Source of the DNA: Pseudomonadota bacterium
GTDB taxonomy: Bacteria; Pseudomonadota; Gammaproteobacteria; Xanthomonadales; Xanthomonadaceae
Assembly (NCBI GenBank): GCA_023388715.1
Contig: JAEWFT010000032.1
Location: 1 to 34,840 of the forward strand
Direction of reading: 5' to 3'
DNA: 34,840 bases
Shown here: one piece after another, positions 22,981-33,005 of the stretch
Position numbering within the stretch: position 1 is the first letter of the stretch
Layout of the letters: each line of letters opens with the position of its first letter
The notes under the pieces: generated by a model
Seen by the model: only the letters and a program-made list of their open reading frames with translations
Database searches by the model: none
What the model was told of the DNA's origin: nothing
Made by a program: the position numbers and the translations under genes

Positions 22981-24087
22981 CTAGTGGGTGGCGAACACGT
23001 CCGCGTAGGGGTCGTGCTCGCCGCTGGTGCCTTCCGACAGCCGGAACTTCAGGGCCAGGCCATCGCGCGAATCGGCGGCCCGGAGCGCCTCCTCCATGTC
23101 GATCTTGCCCTGCTTGTAGAGGCGGAACAGGCACTGGTCGAAACTCTGCATGCCGTCCTGCAGCGACTCCTCCATCGCGGTCTTGATCTCGTGGACCTGG
23201 CCGCGGCGCAGCAGGTCGCGGATCATCGGGGTATTGATGAGGACTTCGGTCGCCGGCATGCGCCGGCCGTCGACATCGACCACCAGCCGCTGGCTGATCA
23301 CCGCCTTCAGGTTCAGCGCCAGGTTCATGAGCACGTTCTTGTGCGCGCCCTCGGGGAAGAAGTTGAGGATGCGCTCGATGGTCTGGTCGGCGTTGTTGGA
23401 GTGCAGGGTGGCCAGGCAGATGTGGCCGGTCTCGGCGAACGCGATCGCCGCCTCCATCGTGTCCGAGTCGCGGATCTCGCCGATCAGGATCACGTCGGGT
23501 GCTTCGCGCATCGCGTTCTTCAACGCGGCGTGGAAACTGTGGGTGTCCAGCCCGACCTCGCGCTGGTTGACGATCGAGCGCTTGTGCCGGTGCAGGTATT
23601 CGATCGGATCCTCGATGGTGAGGATGTGGCCAGAGGTGGTGTTGTTGCGGTGGTCGATCATCGAGGCCAGCGTGGTCGACTTGCCGGCGCCGGTGGAACC
23701 CGCGATCAGAACCAGCCCGCGCGGCGCCATGATGATGTCCTTGAGCACCTGCGGCAGCTGCAACTCCTCGATGCTCGGGATGTCGCTGCGGATCGCGCGG
23801 ATCACCAGCCCGACCTCGCCGCGCTGCTGGAACACGTTGACGCGGAAGCGGCCGGCGTTCGGCAGCGCGAGCGCCATGTTCATCTCCAGGTCGCGCTCGA
23901 ACTCGGCGATCTGCGCCGGGCTCATCAGGGTGTAGGCCACGTCCTTGGCCTTCCCCGCGGGCAGCGGCGTCTCGTCCACCGCCAGCAGCGTGCCCTCGAT
24001 CTTGATGGTGACCGGAGCGCCCGCGCTCAGGAACAGGTCCGATGCCTGCTTCTCGGTCATCAACCTCAGGTAGTGCTCGATATCCAT
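22981..24087 (-). CDS. pilU: Type IV pilus retraction ATPase, PilU-like
   Basis: A 368-residue hexameric secretion ATPase of the PilT/PilU group. Walker A GSTGAGKST, Asp box TIEDPIEYLH, Walker B DVILIGEIRD, and the His box TGHICLATLHSNNADQ are all intact. The N-terminus MDIEHYLRLMTEKQASDLF and the extended C-terminus (EEALRAADSRDGLALKFRL) fit PilU better than PilT. It drives or helps pilus retraction at the inner membrane for twitching motility. In many genomes it follows pilT; here it is alone, in convergent orientation to maiA nine bases away. AGGGGA lies seven bases before the ATG. Confidence 0.88.
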   Translation of the reverse strand: MDIEHYLRLMTEKQASDLFLSAGAPVTIKIEGTLLAVDETPLPAGKAKDVAYTLMSPAQIAEFERDLEMNMALALPNAGRFRVNVFQQRGEVGLVIRAIRSDIPSIEELQLPQVLKDIIMAPRGLVLIAGSTGAGKSTTLASMIDHRNNTTSGHILTIEDPIEYLHRHKRSIVNQREVGLDTHSFHAALKNAMREAPDVILIGEIRDSDTMEAAIAFAETGHICLATLHSNNADQTIERILNFFPEGAHKNVLMNLALNLKAVISQRLVVDVDGRRMPATEVLINTPMIRDLLRRGQVHEIKTAMEESLQDGMQSFDQCLFRLYKQGKIDMEEALRAADSRDGLALKFRLSEGTSGEHDPYADVFATH

Positions 24088-24166
24088 TCACGTTCCCCTG
24101 GCGTTGCGCTGCCGCCGCTCGCTTACCACAATGGCCGTGGACATCCCCCAATGCCGCGGCCGCCTC

Positions 24167-25423
24167 ATGCGCAAAAGCTTCGCACACTTCCCCACCGCCC
24201 TCCATGCGCCTTCGTTGGCGCTGGCAATGCTGCTCGCCGGTTGCGCCAGCCTGCCGCCGCCCACCGCGGAACTGGACCTCGCGCAGCGCGCGCTGGCCGC
24301 CGCCGAGCGGGCGGATGCCGACCAGTACGCGCCGGAGCTGCTGGAGGATGCCCGTCGCGCCTTGCAGCAGGCGCAGGCCGCCATGTCCCGGGGCCGTGAT
24401 CCGGAGGCGCGCGAGGCCGCCCTGGCGGCCAGCGCGGCGGCGGATCTTGCACGCGTGCAGAGCGGCACCACCCAGCTGCGCGCCGAGTACCGGCAGCGGC
24501 AGGCGGACCTTGCGCAATTGCGCGCGCGGCTCCAGCTGGACGACGCGCCAGGCCCGGCCAACCCGCTGGAGATCCCGGTGGACACCACGCCCGCGGCGCA
24601 ACGCCTGCTGGCGCTGGAGTCGGACACCCGGCTGAACCCGTTCGCCCAATACGAGCGTTCGCAGGCGCGGCAGGCGTTGCTTGCGCTGGACAGCGTCAGC
24701 CGCCGCGACCTTGCCGCCGCCATGACCCGCGCCGAGCGGCGGGTGGCGATCGCCGAGCAGGCCGCGCGGATCGAAGCGGCGCGCCGCGAGATCGACCGGC
24801 TCGACCGGGTGCACTCGGAGTTGCTGGTGGAGGCCAGCCGCCGGGACGCCGAGCACGCCCGCGCCGAGGCCGAGCGCCTGCGGCTGGAGGCGCAGGTCCG
24901 CGCGGAGGAAGCTGCCCGCTTGCGCGCGCAGGCCGAGCAGGCGGAGGCGGCGCTGGACGGTGCGCAGCTGCAGCAGGACGAACGCGTGGCCGCGGCCCGC
25001 CGCAAGGAAGCCGACCTGGCCCGCCAGGAAGCGGAGCTGGTGGCCGGCGCCAAGCTGCCGTCGGTGCGGCAGACCGCGCAAGGTGAGCTGTTCATCCTGG
25101 CGGGGGAGGCCTTTGCCTCCGGCCAGGCCAGCCTGACGCCTGCCGCCGCCGCCAGCATCAAGGCGCTGGGGCTGTACCTGGCCGCGCTGCCTGGCGGCGC
25201 GGTACAGGTGCTGGGGCATACCGACAGCCAGGGCGAGGACGCCGCCAACCTGGCGCTGTCGGAGCGGCGCGCCCAGCAGGTCCGCGCCAGCCTGGCCGCC
25301 GCCGGCGTCGAGCGCGGGCGGATCACCGCGCAGGGGCTAGGCGAAACCCGCCCGGTGGCGGACAACACCACCGCCGCCGGCCGCGCGAAGAACCGCCGGG
25401 TCGAAATCCTGGTTTCCAAATAA
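24167..25423 (+). CDS. OmpA-family lipoprotein with DUF4398 and coiled coil
   Basis: A 418-residue outer-membrane lipoprotein: signal peptide with lipobox LLAGC (C26), an alpha-helical DUF4398-like part (about 30-115), a long Ala/Arg/Glu-rich coiled coil (about 175-300), and a C-terminal OmpA-like peptidoglycan-binding domain (about 305-418; GHTDSQGEDAANLALSERRA, GLGETRPVADN, KNRRVEI). It likely bridges the outer membrane and the cell wall. The ATG at 24167 is chosen because it gives the lipoprotein signal; the frame is open for 21 codons upstream. Divergent from pilU. Confidence 0.87.
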   Translation: MRKSFAHFPTALHAPSLALAMLLAGCASLPPPTAELDLAQRALAAAERADADQYAPELLEDARRALQQAQAAMSRGRDPEAREAALAASAAADLARVQSGTTQLRAEYRQRQADLAQLRARLQLDDAPGPANPLEIPVDTTPAAQRLLALESDTRLNPFAQYERSQARQALLALDSVSRRDLAAAMTRAERRVAIAEQAARIEAARREIDRLDRVHSELLVEASRRDAEHARAEAERLRLEAQVRAEEAARLRAQAEQAEAALDGAQLQQDERVAAARRKEADLARQEAELVAGAKLPSVRQTAQGELFILAGEAFASGQASLTPAAAASIKALGLYLAALPGGAVQVLGHTDSQGEDAANLALSERRAQQVRASLAAAGVERGRITAQGLGETRPVADNTTAAGRAKNRRVEILVSK

Positions 25424-25495
25424 CCGTTTAGAAACAAGCGCTTAACTTAGGATTGACGCCTCCCGCGCCGCTTGTCGCAGCGGACACCGGAGCAC

Positions 25496-25524
25496 TTGCG
25501 GGACGCGGGCGCCAGGCGTAGTGT
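25496..25524 (+). promoter_or_regulatory. Candidate promoter of the structured RNA
   Basis: TTGCGG (25496-25501), 17 bases, TAGTGT (25519-25524); predicted start near 25531. Confidence 0.4.
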
Positions 25525-25525
25525 C

Positions 25526-25720
25526 GGTTGTCCAGGGAGGTCGAAATCCCTCGACCGAACTGGCCGGAGACGGCCATATGCCTGTGCTGCACCACAACCC
25601 GGGGGACGCCGCCGCAAGCCAGGATCGCGGAGGCCGGACCGGGTGCGATGCACAGGACCCGGGTTCCCGCCGATTTCGCCTACGCCCCGCGCTGCGCAGC
25701 CGGGGCGTTCGTGTTTCTGG
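25526..25720 (+). ncRNA. Candidate structured RNA of about 190 bases
   Basis: The 420 bases between the OmpA lipoprotein and the YdcH-like gene hold no convincing ORF but many perfect pairings: GGTCGA/TCGACC (25539-25556), TGGCCG-GAGA-CGGCCA (25561-25576), a long stem CCTGTGC...GCACAGG continued by GCACC/GGTGC (25581-25593 with 25642-25656) and capped by GCCGCCGC/GCGGAGGC (25608-25634), and a final GC-rich hairpin (25684-25706). Two further pairings, GGTTGT/ACAACC (25526-25599) and AACCCGGG/CCCGGGTT (25596-25665), exclude each other and the long stem in part, so the RNA could switch. It may be a free ncRNA or the leader of the YdcH gene. I recognise no known family. Confidence 0.45.
25684..25715 (+). 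terminator. Hairpin with weak T-rich tail
   Basis: GCCCCG (25684-25689) pairs with CGGGGC (25701-25706), with GCT/AGC stacked inside; the tail GTTCGTGTTTC is only moderately T-rich. It would end the structured RNA. A second hairpin, GGCAGGC-ATG-GCCTGCC (25770-25786), follows before the YdcH gene. Confidence 0.4.
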
Positions 25721-25843
25721 CGTCCGGAAAACCCTTTTCCGCGGTCGGCAGGGGCCGGCCGTGGCATCTGGCAGGCATGGCCTGCCCCCACCGCGCGCGG
25801 CGGCCCCCGCCACCACGCGCACTCGTTGAAGCAGGAGGTTTCC

Positions 25844-26059
25844 ATGTTCGAGGGACAGCCGCAGGCAGACATCGAAGCGCGGATGAAGAATGACCCCGAG
25901 TTCAGGCAGCTCTATTACCGGCACCGGGAGCTGGACAAGCAGGTGCTGGACGCCGAGCTCGGCGTGCTGCCGATCGACGACAACACGCTCGGCATGATGA
26001 AGCGCGAGAAGCTGGCGGCCAAGCAGCGGCTGTTGCGGATGTACGAGAGCACCCACTAG
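25844..26059 (+). CDS. YdcH-like (DUF465) small protein
   Basis: A 71-residue, highly charged helical protein (MFEGQPQADIEARM, FRQLYYRHRELDKQV, MMKREKLAAKQRLLRMYE) of the DUF465/YdcH family, which forms a helical hairpin and has no known biochemical role. It has the best Shine-Dalgarno in the region, AGGAGG six bases before the ATG, so it is likely well translated. It may be expressed from the RNA-containing region upstream. Confidence 0.85.
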   Translation: MFEGQPQADIEARMKNDPEFRQLYYRHRELDKQVLDAELGVLPIDDNTLGMMKREKLAAKQRLLRMYESTH

Positions 26060-26144
26060 CCGGCAAGCGTCGGACGCAGCGGGCGGGACGGCCTTGCACG
26101 GCCGCCTTCGCCCGCGGGCACGGGGACGGTCGCGCGGGCGCTGG

Positions 26145-26150
26145 TAGAAT
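26145..26150 (+). promoter_or_regulatory. -10 box of cbs
   Basis: TAGAAT 29 bases before the cbs ATG; -35 not evident. Confidence 0.35.
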
Positions 26151-26179
26151 CGCCCGTCATCAGCTGCAAGCGCGATTCC

Positions 26180-27550
<1,371 letters not shown>

Positions 27551-27571
27551 ACCCCGGGGCGGGGAGGGTGT

Positions 27572-27622
27572 CGGGGGCATGTCAACCAAGCGAGTATCGG
27601 GGAGCGACTTGACATGCCCCCG
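27572..27622. repeat. 14-bp perfect inverted repeat between cbs and metB
   Basis: CGGGGGCATGTCAA (27572-27585) is mirrored by TTGACATGCCCCCG (27609-27622) across a 23-base loop. There is no T-run on either side, so a simple terminator is unlikely. The remaining bases to 27738 are GC-rich with no ORF I believe; they may be a dispersed intergenic element. Confidence 0.7.
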
Positions 27623-27738
27623 GCGCCCTCGCTGCCTGCGAGAGTCTCCTCGCTCGTTGCATGGCCCGCGCCACCGCCGGGCCGGCTTCGCGCAAGGCGT
27701 GGCGAGCGTACCGAACAACCTGAAAACGGATATTCGTG

Positions 27739-28899
27739 ATGAATGACAAGCACGACCTCGGCCTCGGCACCCTGGCCATCCACGGCGGGCAGTCGCCGGA
27801 TCCCACGACCGGCGCGGTGATGCCGCCGATCTATGCCACCAGCACCTACGCGCAGTCCTCGCCCGGCGTGCACCAGGGCTTCGAATATTCGCGCACCCAC
27901 AACCCGACCCGCTTCGCCTACGAGCGCGGCGTGGCGACGCTGGAGCGCGGCAGCCGCGGCTTTGCGTTCGCCTCCGGTCTGGCCGCGACCTCGACCCTGC
28001 TGGAACTGCTGGACAGTGGCGACCACGTCATCGCGATGGACGATGTCTATGGCGGGAGCTTCCGCCTGTTCGAGCGGGTGCGCCGGCGCAGCGCGGGGCT
28101 GGACTTCAGCTGGGTCGACCTGACGGATCCCGCGAAGTTCGAGGCCGCGATCACCCCGAAGACGAAGCTTGTCTGGATCGAGACCCCGACCAACCCGCTG
28201 CTGAAGATCGTCGACATCGCCGCGATCGCCGCCATTGCAAAGCGCCACGGCCTGCTGGTCGCGGTCGACAACACCTTCGCCTCGCCGTTGCTGCAGCGTC
28301 CGCTCGAGCACGGCGCCGACATCGTGATGCACTCGGCGACCAAGTTCATCAACGGCCATTCCGACATCGTGGGTGGCCTGCTGGTGGTGGGCGACAACCC
28401 CGAACTGGCCGAACAGCTGGCGTTCCTGCAGAACTCGATCGGCGCGGTGCAGGGGCCGTTCGACAGCTTCCTGGCGCTGCGCGGCCTGAAGACGCTGCAC
28501 CTGCGGATGCGCGCACATTGCGACAACGCAATGGCGCTGGCGCAGTGGCTGCAGCAACAGGCCGCCGTGGCCGAGGTGGTCTACCCGGGCCTGCCCTCGC
28601 ATCCGCACCATGCGCTGGCCAAGCGGCAGATGGACGGCTTCGGCGGGATGCTCTCGATCCGCCTGGAGGGCGGCTTCGATGCGGCCAAGCGCTTCTGCGA
28701 ACGCCTGCAGCTGTTCACCCTCGCCGAATCGCTGGGCGGCGTGGAATCGCTGGTCAACCACCCGGCGGTGATGACCCATGCCTCGATCCCGCCCGCGCGC
28801 CGCGCGGAGCTGGGCATCGGTGACGAGCTGGTACGGCTGAGCGTGGGCGTGGAAGACCTCGCCGACCTGCGCGCGGACCTGGCGCAGGCGCTGGGTTGA
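27739..28899 (+). CDS. metB: Cystathionine gamma-synthase / gamma-lyase (PLP)
   Basis: A 386-residue Cys/Met-metabolism PLP enzyme. K202 in MHSATKFINGHSD carries PLP; YSRTHNPTRFAYE, VYGGSFRLFE, WIETPTNPLLKI and GGVESLVNHPAVMTH are family motifs. Members of this branch work as cystathionine gamma-synthase (forward) or gamma-lyase (reverse); next to cbs the lyase role is likely, while in Xanthomonas the ortholog is named metB and marks one edge of the O-antigen locus. The ATG at 27739 has a GTG in frame just before it; no strong Shine-Dalgarno. It ends exactly where the convergent sulfotransferase gene ends. Confidence 0.9.
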   Translation: MNDKHDLGLGTLAIHGGQSPDPTTGAVMPPIYATSTYAQSSPGVHQGFEYSRTHNPTRFAYERGVATLERGSRGFAFASGLAATSTLLELLDSGDHVIAMDDVYGGSFRLFERVRRRSAGLDFSWVDLTDPAKFEAAITPKTKLVWIETPTNPLLKIVDIAAIAAIAKRHGLLVAVDNTFASPLLQRPLEHGADIVMHSATKFINGHSDIVGGLLVVGDNPELAEQLAFLQNSIGAVQGPFDSFLALRGLKTLHLRMRAHCDNAMALAQWLQQQAAVAEVVYPGLPSHPHHALAKRQMDGFGGMLSIRLEGGFDAAKRFCERLQLFTLAESLGGVESLVNHPAVMTHASIPPARRAELGIGDELVRLSVGVEDLADLRADLAQALG

Positions 28900-29667
28900 T
28901 CAGTCGAAGTGGATGCCGTGGCGCTCACGTAGCGCACGGCGCTGCGGGGCCGTCCACCATCGCAGCAGGAGTCGGGTGACGGGACTGGGCGGCGGGTAGC
29001 CACCCACGAACACCGGGGAATACGTGCCCTCCTCAGGCGCGAAGGGCGCAATCCCCAGGAACCGGTGCACCTGCGCCATGCAGCGGGCCGGCTCGGTGCG
29101 TAGGTCTTCGCTCCGCAGCAGCAGCACTTGCTCGCGCGAGAAGTGCGCGTAGAGCGCGTCCAGCTGGCGCGCGTAGTCGCCGCGTGCGCGGTAGCTGTAG
29201 CGGCGCAGCCGCGACCCGGGTGCGAGCGGGTCGCGTTCGCCGCGGATGCGCAGCGGTTCAAGCAGCAGGGCCAGCCACAGCGGCAACCGCTCGCGACCGC
29301 GGGCGCGCTCCATTCGATAGTGCGAGAGTGCGCGGTCCGCAGGATCACGCAGCAGCACGATCCAGCGCATCTTCGGGTTGTAGACGGCGATCCGTTCGAC
29401 GCACGGTCGATGGAACAGGTAGAACGGGGTGGCGTCGCCGTACAGCACGCCATCGCCATCGGTGGCTTCTTCGAAACACGTGGCGTAGCGCGCGTTCACC
29501 GCGGCGCCGGACCAGTCCGTCGCCGGGGCGTCGAAGACGTGCGCTTCCTTGTCGCGGGGCAAGCGGATGGCTGGGTGCCGTCCCAGGTACTGCGCCAATG
29601 CGGAGGTGCCGGCCTTCTGCGCCCCGCCTATCAGGAAGCCGACCAGCGGCTCAGCTGGAGGCGCCAC
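28900..29667 (-). CDS. PAPS-dependent sulfotransferase
   Basis: A 255-residue protein of the P-loop sulfotransferase family. The 5'-phosphosulfate loop is GAQKAGTSALAQYL (about 15-28) and the 3'-phosphate site LRDPADRALSHYRM (106-119); the first matches heparan N-sulfotransferase-like and bacterial polysaccharide sulfotransferases. The likely acceptor is a sugar of the surface polysaccharide exported by the adjacent Wzt. The start is a GTG at 29667 that overlaps the wzt end by 17 bases; the longer open frame upstream is only the shadow of wzt. It is therefore co-translated with wzt. Confidence 0.85.
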   Translation of the reverse strand: MAPPAEPLVGFLIGGAQKAGTSALAQYLGRHPAIRLPRDKEAHVFDAPATDWSGAAVNARYATCFEEATDGDGVLYGDATPFYLFHRPCVERIAVYNPKMRWIVLLRDPADRALSHYRMERARGRERLPLWLALLLEPLRIRGERDPLAPGSRLRRYSYRARGDYARQLDALYAHFSREQVLLLRSEDLRTEPARCMAQVHRFLGIAPFAPEEGTYSPVFVGGYPPPSPVTRLLLRWWTAPQRRALRERHGIHFD

Positions 29668-30964
29668 GTTCTTCGTCCAGCGTCTGGATGCTGATCTCGG
29701 CGGGCAACGGGAACAACCCGCTGAAGCGCTCGATCGAATTTTCGGTGACTTCGAACGACAGTTCTGACTCGTAGCGGCACAGCACGCGCCGGTGGTGCTG
29801 GTGCAGCTGCGGCGCTTGCACCAGCCGCGCCCGCAGGCGGTAGATCCCGTGCGCCAGCTGCACGCGGAAGGCGACATCGACGCGCATCCGCACCTGGTCG
29901 GACGCGCGGTCGGGAAGGCGGATGCGGCGACCGCTGAGCGGGACGCCGCGCTCGTCGAGGATGTCCAGGATGCAGGCGGCATCGGTCAGGTTGGCGTCCA
30001 GCTGCAACTCGACCGTCACCTGCAGCACATCGTCGTACTTCAGGGCCACGTGCTGCGCGCCATCGCGCAGGCGCAGGTCGAGCACGCCGCCATCCTCGCT
30101 GCGGAAGCCCTGGCGGATGCGGATCGGCTTTGACTGGCCCTCGCGCACCGACTTCGCGTGCACGCGGAAGAGATATTCCTCGATCACCTCCTCGGGGCTG
30201 CCCTGCATCGCCATGCGTCCCTGTTCCAGCAGGATCGCGCGCTGGCAAAACGCACGCAGCGCGTTGAGGTCGTGGCCGACGAACAGCAAGGTGGTGCCGT
30301 TGGCCAGGATCTGCTGGATGCGGGTCATCGCCTTGGCCTGGAAGGCGGCGTCGCCCACTGCCAGTGCCTCGTCCACGATCAGGATGTCCGGATCGATGTG
30401 CACCTGCACCGAGAACGCAAGCCGCAGCGCCATGCCCGAGCTGTAGGTCTTGACCGGCTGGTCGATGTAATCGCCGATGTCGGCGAAGTCGATGATGTCC
30501 TGCAGCACCGCTTCGATCCGCCCCGCCGACAGGCCGAGGATGGTGGCGTTGATATGGATGTTCTCGCGCCCGCTCAGTTCCGGGTTGAACCCGGAGCCAA
30601 GCTCCAGAAGCGCCGCGATGCGGCCGTTGGTGCGCACCGTCCCGGAGGTGGGCGGCAGCACGCCCGCGATGATCTGCAACAGCGTGCTCTTGCCGCTGCC
30701 GTTGAGGCCGATGATGCCCAGCGCCTCCCCGCGTTGCAGCTCGAAGCTGATGTCCTGCAGCGCATCGTGCACGTGCAGGCGGCGGTGGGCGGCCTCGTGC
30801 AGGCGCCCGGACAGGCGCGGCATGCCGCGGGCGACCGCGCTGCCGGAGCGGTGCAGGGCAGGGGCGATCAGCCGCTGCGCCGGTGACGCCCAGGTGCGGA
30901 AGGTCTTGCTGACGCCTTCCACCACGATGGCCGGCGCGGGAGTTGCAAGGGGAGCGGCGGACAT
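29651..30964 (-). CDS. wzt: O-antigen ABC transporter ATPase Wzt with sugar-binding C-terminal domain
   Basis: A 437-residue protein: nucleotide-binding domain (about 10-270; Walker A GLNGSGKST, signature YSSGMALRLAF, Walker B ILIVDEALAVGD, switch VGHDLNAL) followed by a beta-sandwich (about 290-437) like the domain that in E. coli O9a Wzt recognises the end group of the polymer. It powers export of lipid-linked O-polysaccharide across the inner membrane together with Wzm. The ATG at 30964 is preferred; the ATG at 30994 lies within a TACAAT -10 box and cannot be on that transcript. Its partner wzm is on the opposite strand, 2.4 kb away. Confidence 0.9.
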   Translation of the reverse strand: MSAAPLATPAPAIVVEGVSKTFRTWASPAQRLIAPALHRSGSAVARGMPRLSGRLHEAAHRRLHVHDALQDISFELQRGEALGIIGLNGSGKSTLLQIIAGVLPPTSGTVRTNGRIAALLELGSGFNPELSGRENIHINATILGLSAGRIEAVLQDIIDFADIGDYIDQPVKTYSSGMALRLAFSVQVHIDPDILIVDEALAVGDAAFQAKAMTRIQQILANGTTLLFVGHDLNALRAFCQRAILLEQGRMAMQGSPEEVIEEYLFRVHAKSVREGQSKPIRIRQGFRSEDGGVLDLRLRDGAQHVALKYDDVLQVTVELQLDANLTDAACILDILDERGVPLSGRRIRLPDRASDQVRMRVDVAFRVQLAHGIYRLRARLVQAPQLHQHHRRVLCRYESELSFEVTENSIERFSGLFPLPAEISIQTLDEERGASS

Positions 30965-30992
30965 CGGGCAGCCGAGGGAGAGGGTGGCGGGC

Positions 30993-30998
30993 ATTGTA
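30993..30998 (-). promoter_or_regulatory. -10 box of wzt
   Basis: TACAAT on the minus strand, with the expected start near 30986, about 22 bases before the wzt ATG. Confidence 0.4.
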
Positions 30999-31015
30999 CC
31001 CGCGGGCCGCGACCC

Positions 31016-31046
31016 AAAAAAAACGGGCGGCCCGTAGGCCGCCCGT
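31016..31046 (-). terminator. Strong rho-independent terminator after the exported-protein gene
   Basis: ACGGGCGGCC and GGCCGCCCGT (31023-31032, 31037-31046) form a ten-base stem with a four-base loop, followed in the minus direction by eight T (complement of 31016-31023). It separates the exported protein transcript from wzt. Confidence 0.93.
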
Positions 31047-31073
31047 GGTTACAGCGTCTTGCAGTGGAGCGTA

Positions 31074-33005
31074 TTACAGACCCGGGTTGCCCGGAGCCTC
31101 GGAGGTGCCGCCGGCGGGGCCGTCGGAACCATTCGGGCCGCCCGGCTCTTCATCCGAGAAGCCATTGCCGCGGAAGTCCGGGGTGGTCTCCTGCGCGAAG
31201 TCCGACGGGCGCTCGCCCGGCATGTTCGCGAAGTGGCCTTCCTCGTAGTCACGCAGGTACTGCTCACCGCGGGTGTCGCTGTCGGTGATGTTGGTCAGCA
31301 CGCGGGCATTGGCGCTGTTCGTCAGGCTGGAAGCGACCAGGCCCGGGAACTCGGCGGTCACGACCGCACGCCACTTGCCAACGCCGGTACCCCATGCGCC
31401 GATCGCAGCGGCACTGCCCTGCTCCAGCTCAGAAGCATCCAGCTGCACCGAGGCACCAGCCGGCACCCACACGCGCACCTGCGAATCACCCTTGCTGCCG
31501 TTGTTGTCGTAGCCTTCCAGCGAGACGTAACCGTCGGTCGAGCTGCGGTTGGTCAGGCGGATGAAGCTGCGCTGGGTGGTGTTGCTACCCGGGTTGATGG
31601 TGAAGATCTCCATCGTCGAGCCGTTGTAGCGCAGCGGCAGCAGGTTGCACTGCTCGCCGGCGAACGTCTGGCTGCCGCCGAACACATTGGCGCGGGTGAA
31701 GGTGGTGGCGACCGAGATGTTCTGGTCGTTGATCACCGTGTCGGTGTTGACGAAGCCGCACACCGTCATCGAGACGCTGGCGCCTTCAACGCCGATGGTC
31801 CCCGGGAACGCCGCACCGACGGTGGCGCCGGTGTAGTCGAAGCGGACGGTGTTGCCGATCACTTCGCCGCGCGCGACCGGCACGCCCTGGACGCAGGTGC
31901 CATTGACCAGCCACAGGTCGTCGTTGAACGCGGAGTCCGGGCCAGCCGGATCGTTGTCGAACGCCGCCCAGCCGCCGGTGTCACCGGTCAGGGTGGTGCG
32001 GAACGCGTCGCCCGCGGCAAAGCTGAAGCCACCGCCGAACGTGTCGTTGGTGCCAAGGGTGACCTGGCCGAGGTTGATCACCTGCGAATCCTGGCTCTCG
32101 GCATCAAACGGATTGGTACCGCCCACGGCGTCTTCCGCCGAGCCCAGCTTGCCATCGAAGCTGAAGCGGGTCTTCGGCAGCTGGTTCTCCAGCCAGTTGT
32201 CGGCAACGTCGATGTACTTGTCGACGTCGGCACCTTCGGAGCTGGCGCACGCGGCCACGCCGGACACCTTCTCCAACACTTCACGACGGATCAGGGAGCC
32301 GGTGAACGGCGCATCGTTGGTGGGGTTCACCAGCCAGAAGTCGCCGTGCACGATGTAGCCGCGCGAACTGCCGGTGCGGGCGGCACCTGCTGCCAGCTCG
32401 TTCAGGCTGGTCACGCGTGCATTGTCGTAGCGCAGCATCATGCCGGACGACGGGTTCTGCGGGTTGGTGATGCCCTGCTTGGGAGTCACGCGGATGGAGA
32501 TGGTGGCGCCGCCGTCGTAGTAGTTGTCGAAGGCGACGTTCCAGGTGCAGGCCAGCGCCGGGTCGAGGTAGATGTCCTCGGTGGTGCGGGCCGCTGCCGG
32601 CACGTCGTCGGCGGTACCGGGGATGCCATCGGTGCCGGCGGTGCAGTTGGTGTTGAAGACGCTGGGGGTGTAGGAGGTATCGAACAGGGCGCCGTCACGC
32701 AGGGTCATGCGCGCGGTGAAACCGTTGGTGAAGTTGACCGCGTTGTCGGGCGGATTGATGTCCCACACCAGCTGCTCGCGCATCGTGTACGAGTAGTTCG
32801 GCGCGAACAGGTTCTGGAAGGCCACCGGCTCGGCAGTCAGCAGGTCCGAGTTGGCGGTCTGCTCCGAATACGGCGCAGTGCAGTCCGTATAGCCGCAGTT
32901 CGCCGGATCCTTCAGCGTGCCGTAGTTGTAGGCCGCGGCAGCGCCGGCCAGGCCCAGACCGGCCACGAGGGCGACGGCGAGGGCGTTCTTCTTCATGCTA
33001 GACAT
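31074..33005 (-). CDS. Large exported protein of unknown function
   Basis: A 643-residue protein with a clear signal peptide (KKNALAVALVAGLGLAG, cleavage near residue 25). It is Asn/Thr/Gly/Asp-rich and acidic, with scattered cysteines (NCGYTDC) that suggest disulfides in the mature protein. Residues about 478-590 contain FIRLTNRSSTDGYVSLEG and WVPAGASVQLDASELEQG, a beta-sandwich motif I recall from many secreted bacterial proteins; the tail (about 610-643) is Gly/Pro/Asp-rich and disordered. It looks like a surface or secreted structural protein rather than an enzyme; I do not recognise a function. AGGAG lies ten bases before the first ATG. It has its own promoter, long leader and strong terminator, is lower in GC than its neighbours, and separates wzt from wzm. 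Confidence 0.85.
   Translation of the reverse strand: MSSMKKNALAVALVAGLGLAGAAAAYNYGTLKDPANCGYTDCTAPYSEQTANSDLLTAEPVAFQNLFAPNYSYTMREQLVWDINPPDNAVNFTNGFTARMTLRDGALFDTSYTPSVFNTNCTAGTDGIPGTADDVPAAARTTEDIYLDPALACTWNVAFDNYYDGGATISIRVTPKQGITNPQNPSSGMMLRYDNARVTSLNELAAGAARTGSSRGYIVHGDFWLVNPTNDAPFTGSLIRREVLEKVSGVAACASSEGADVDKYIDVADNWLENQLPKTRFSFDGKLGSAEDAVGGTNPFDAESQDSQVINLGQVTLGTNDTFGGGFSFAAGDAFRTTLTGDTGGWAAFDNDPAGPDSAFNDDLWLVNGTCVQGVPVARGEVIGNTVRFDYTGATVGAAFPGTIGVEGASVSMTVCGFVNTDTVINDQNISVATTFTRANVFGGSQTFAGEQCNLLPLRYNGSTMEIFTINPGSNTTQRSFIRLTNRSSTDGYVSLEGYDNNGSKGDSQVRVWVPAGASVQLDASELEQGSAAAIGAWGTGVGKWRAVVTAEFPGLVASSLTNSANARVLTNITDSDTRGEQYLRDYEEGHFANMPGERPSDFAQETTPDFRGNGFSDEEPGGPNGSDGPAGGTSEAPGNPGL

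Noticed and set aside
25526..25720. 6S RNA, tmRNA, RNase P RNA or SRP RNA
   Set aside because: None of their conserved core sequences is present and the 5' and 3' ends do not pair as 6S ends do.
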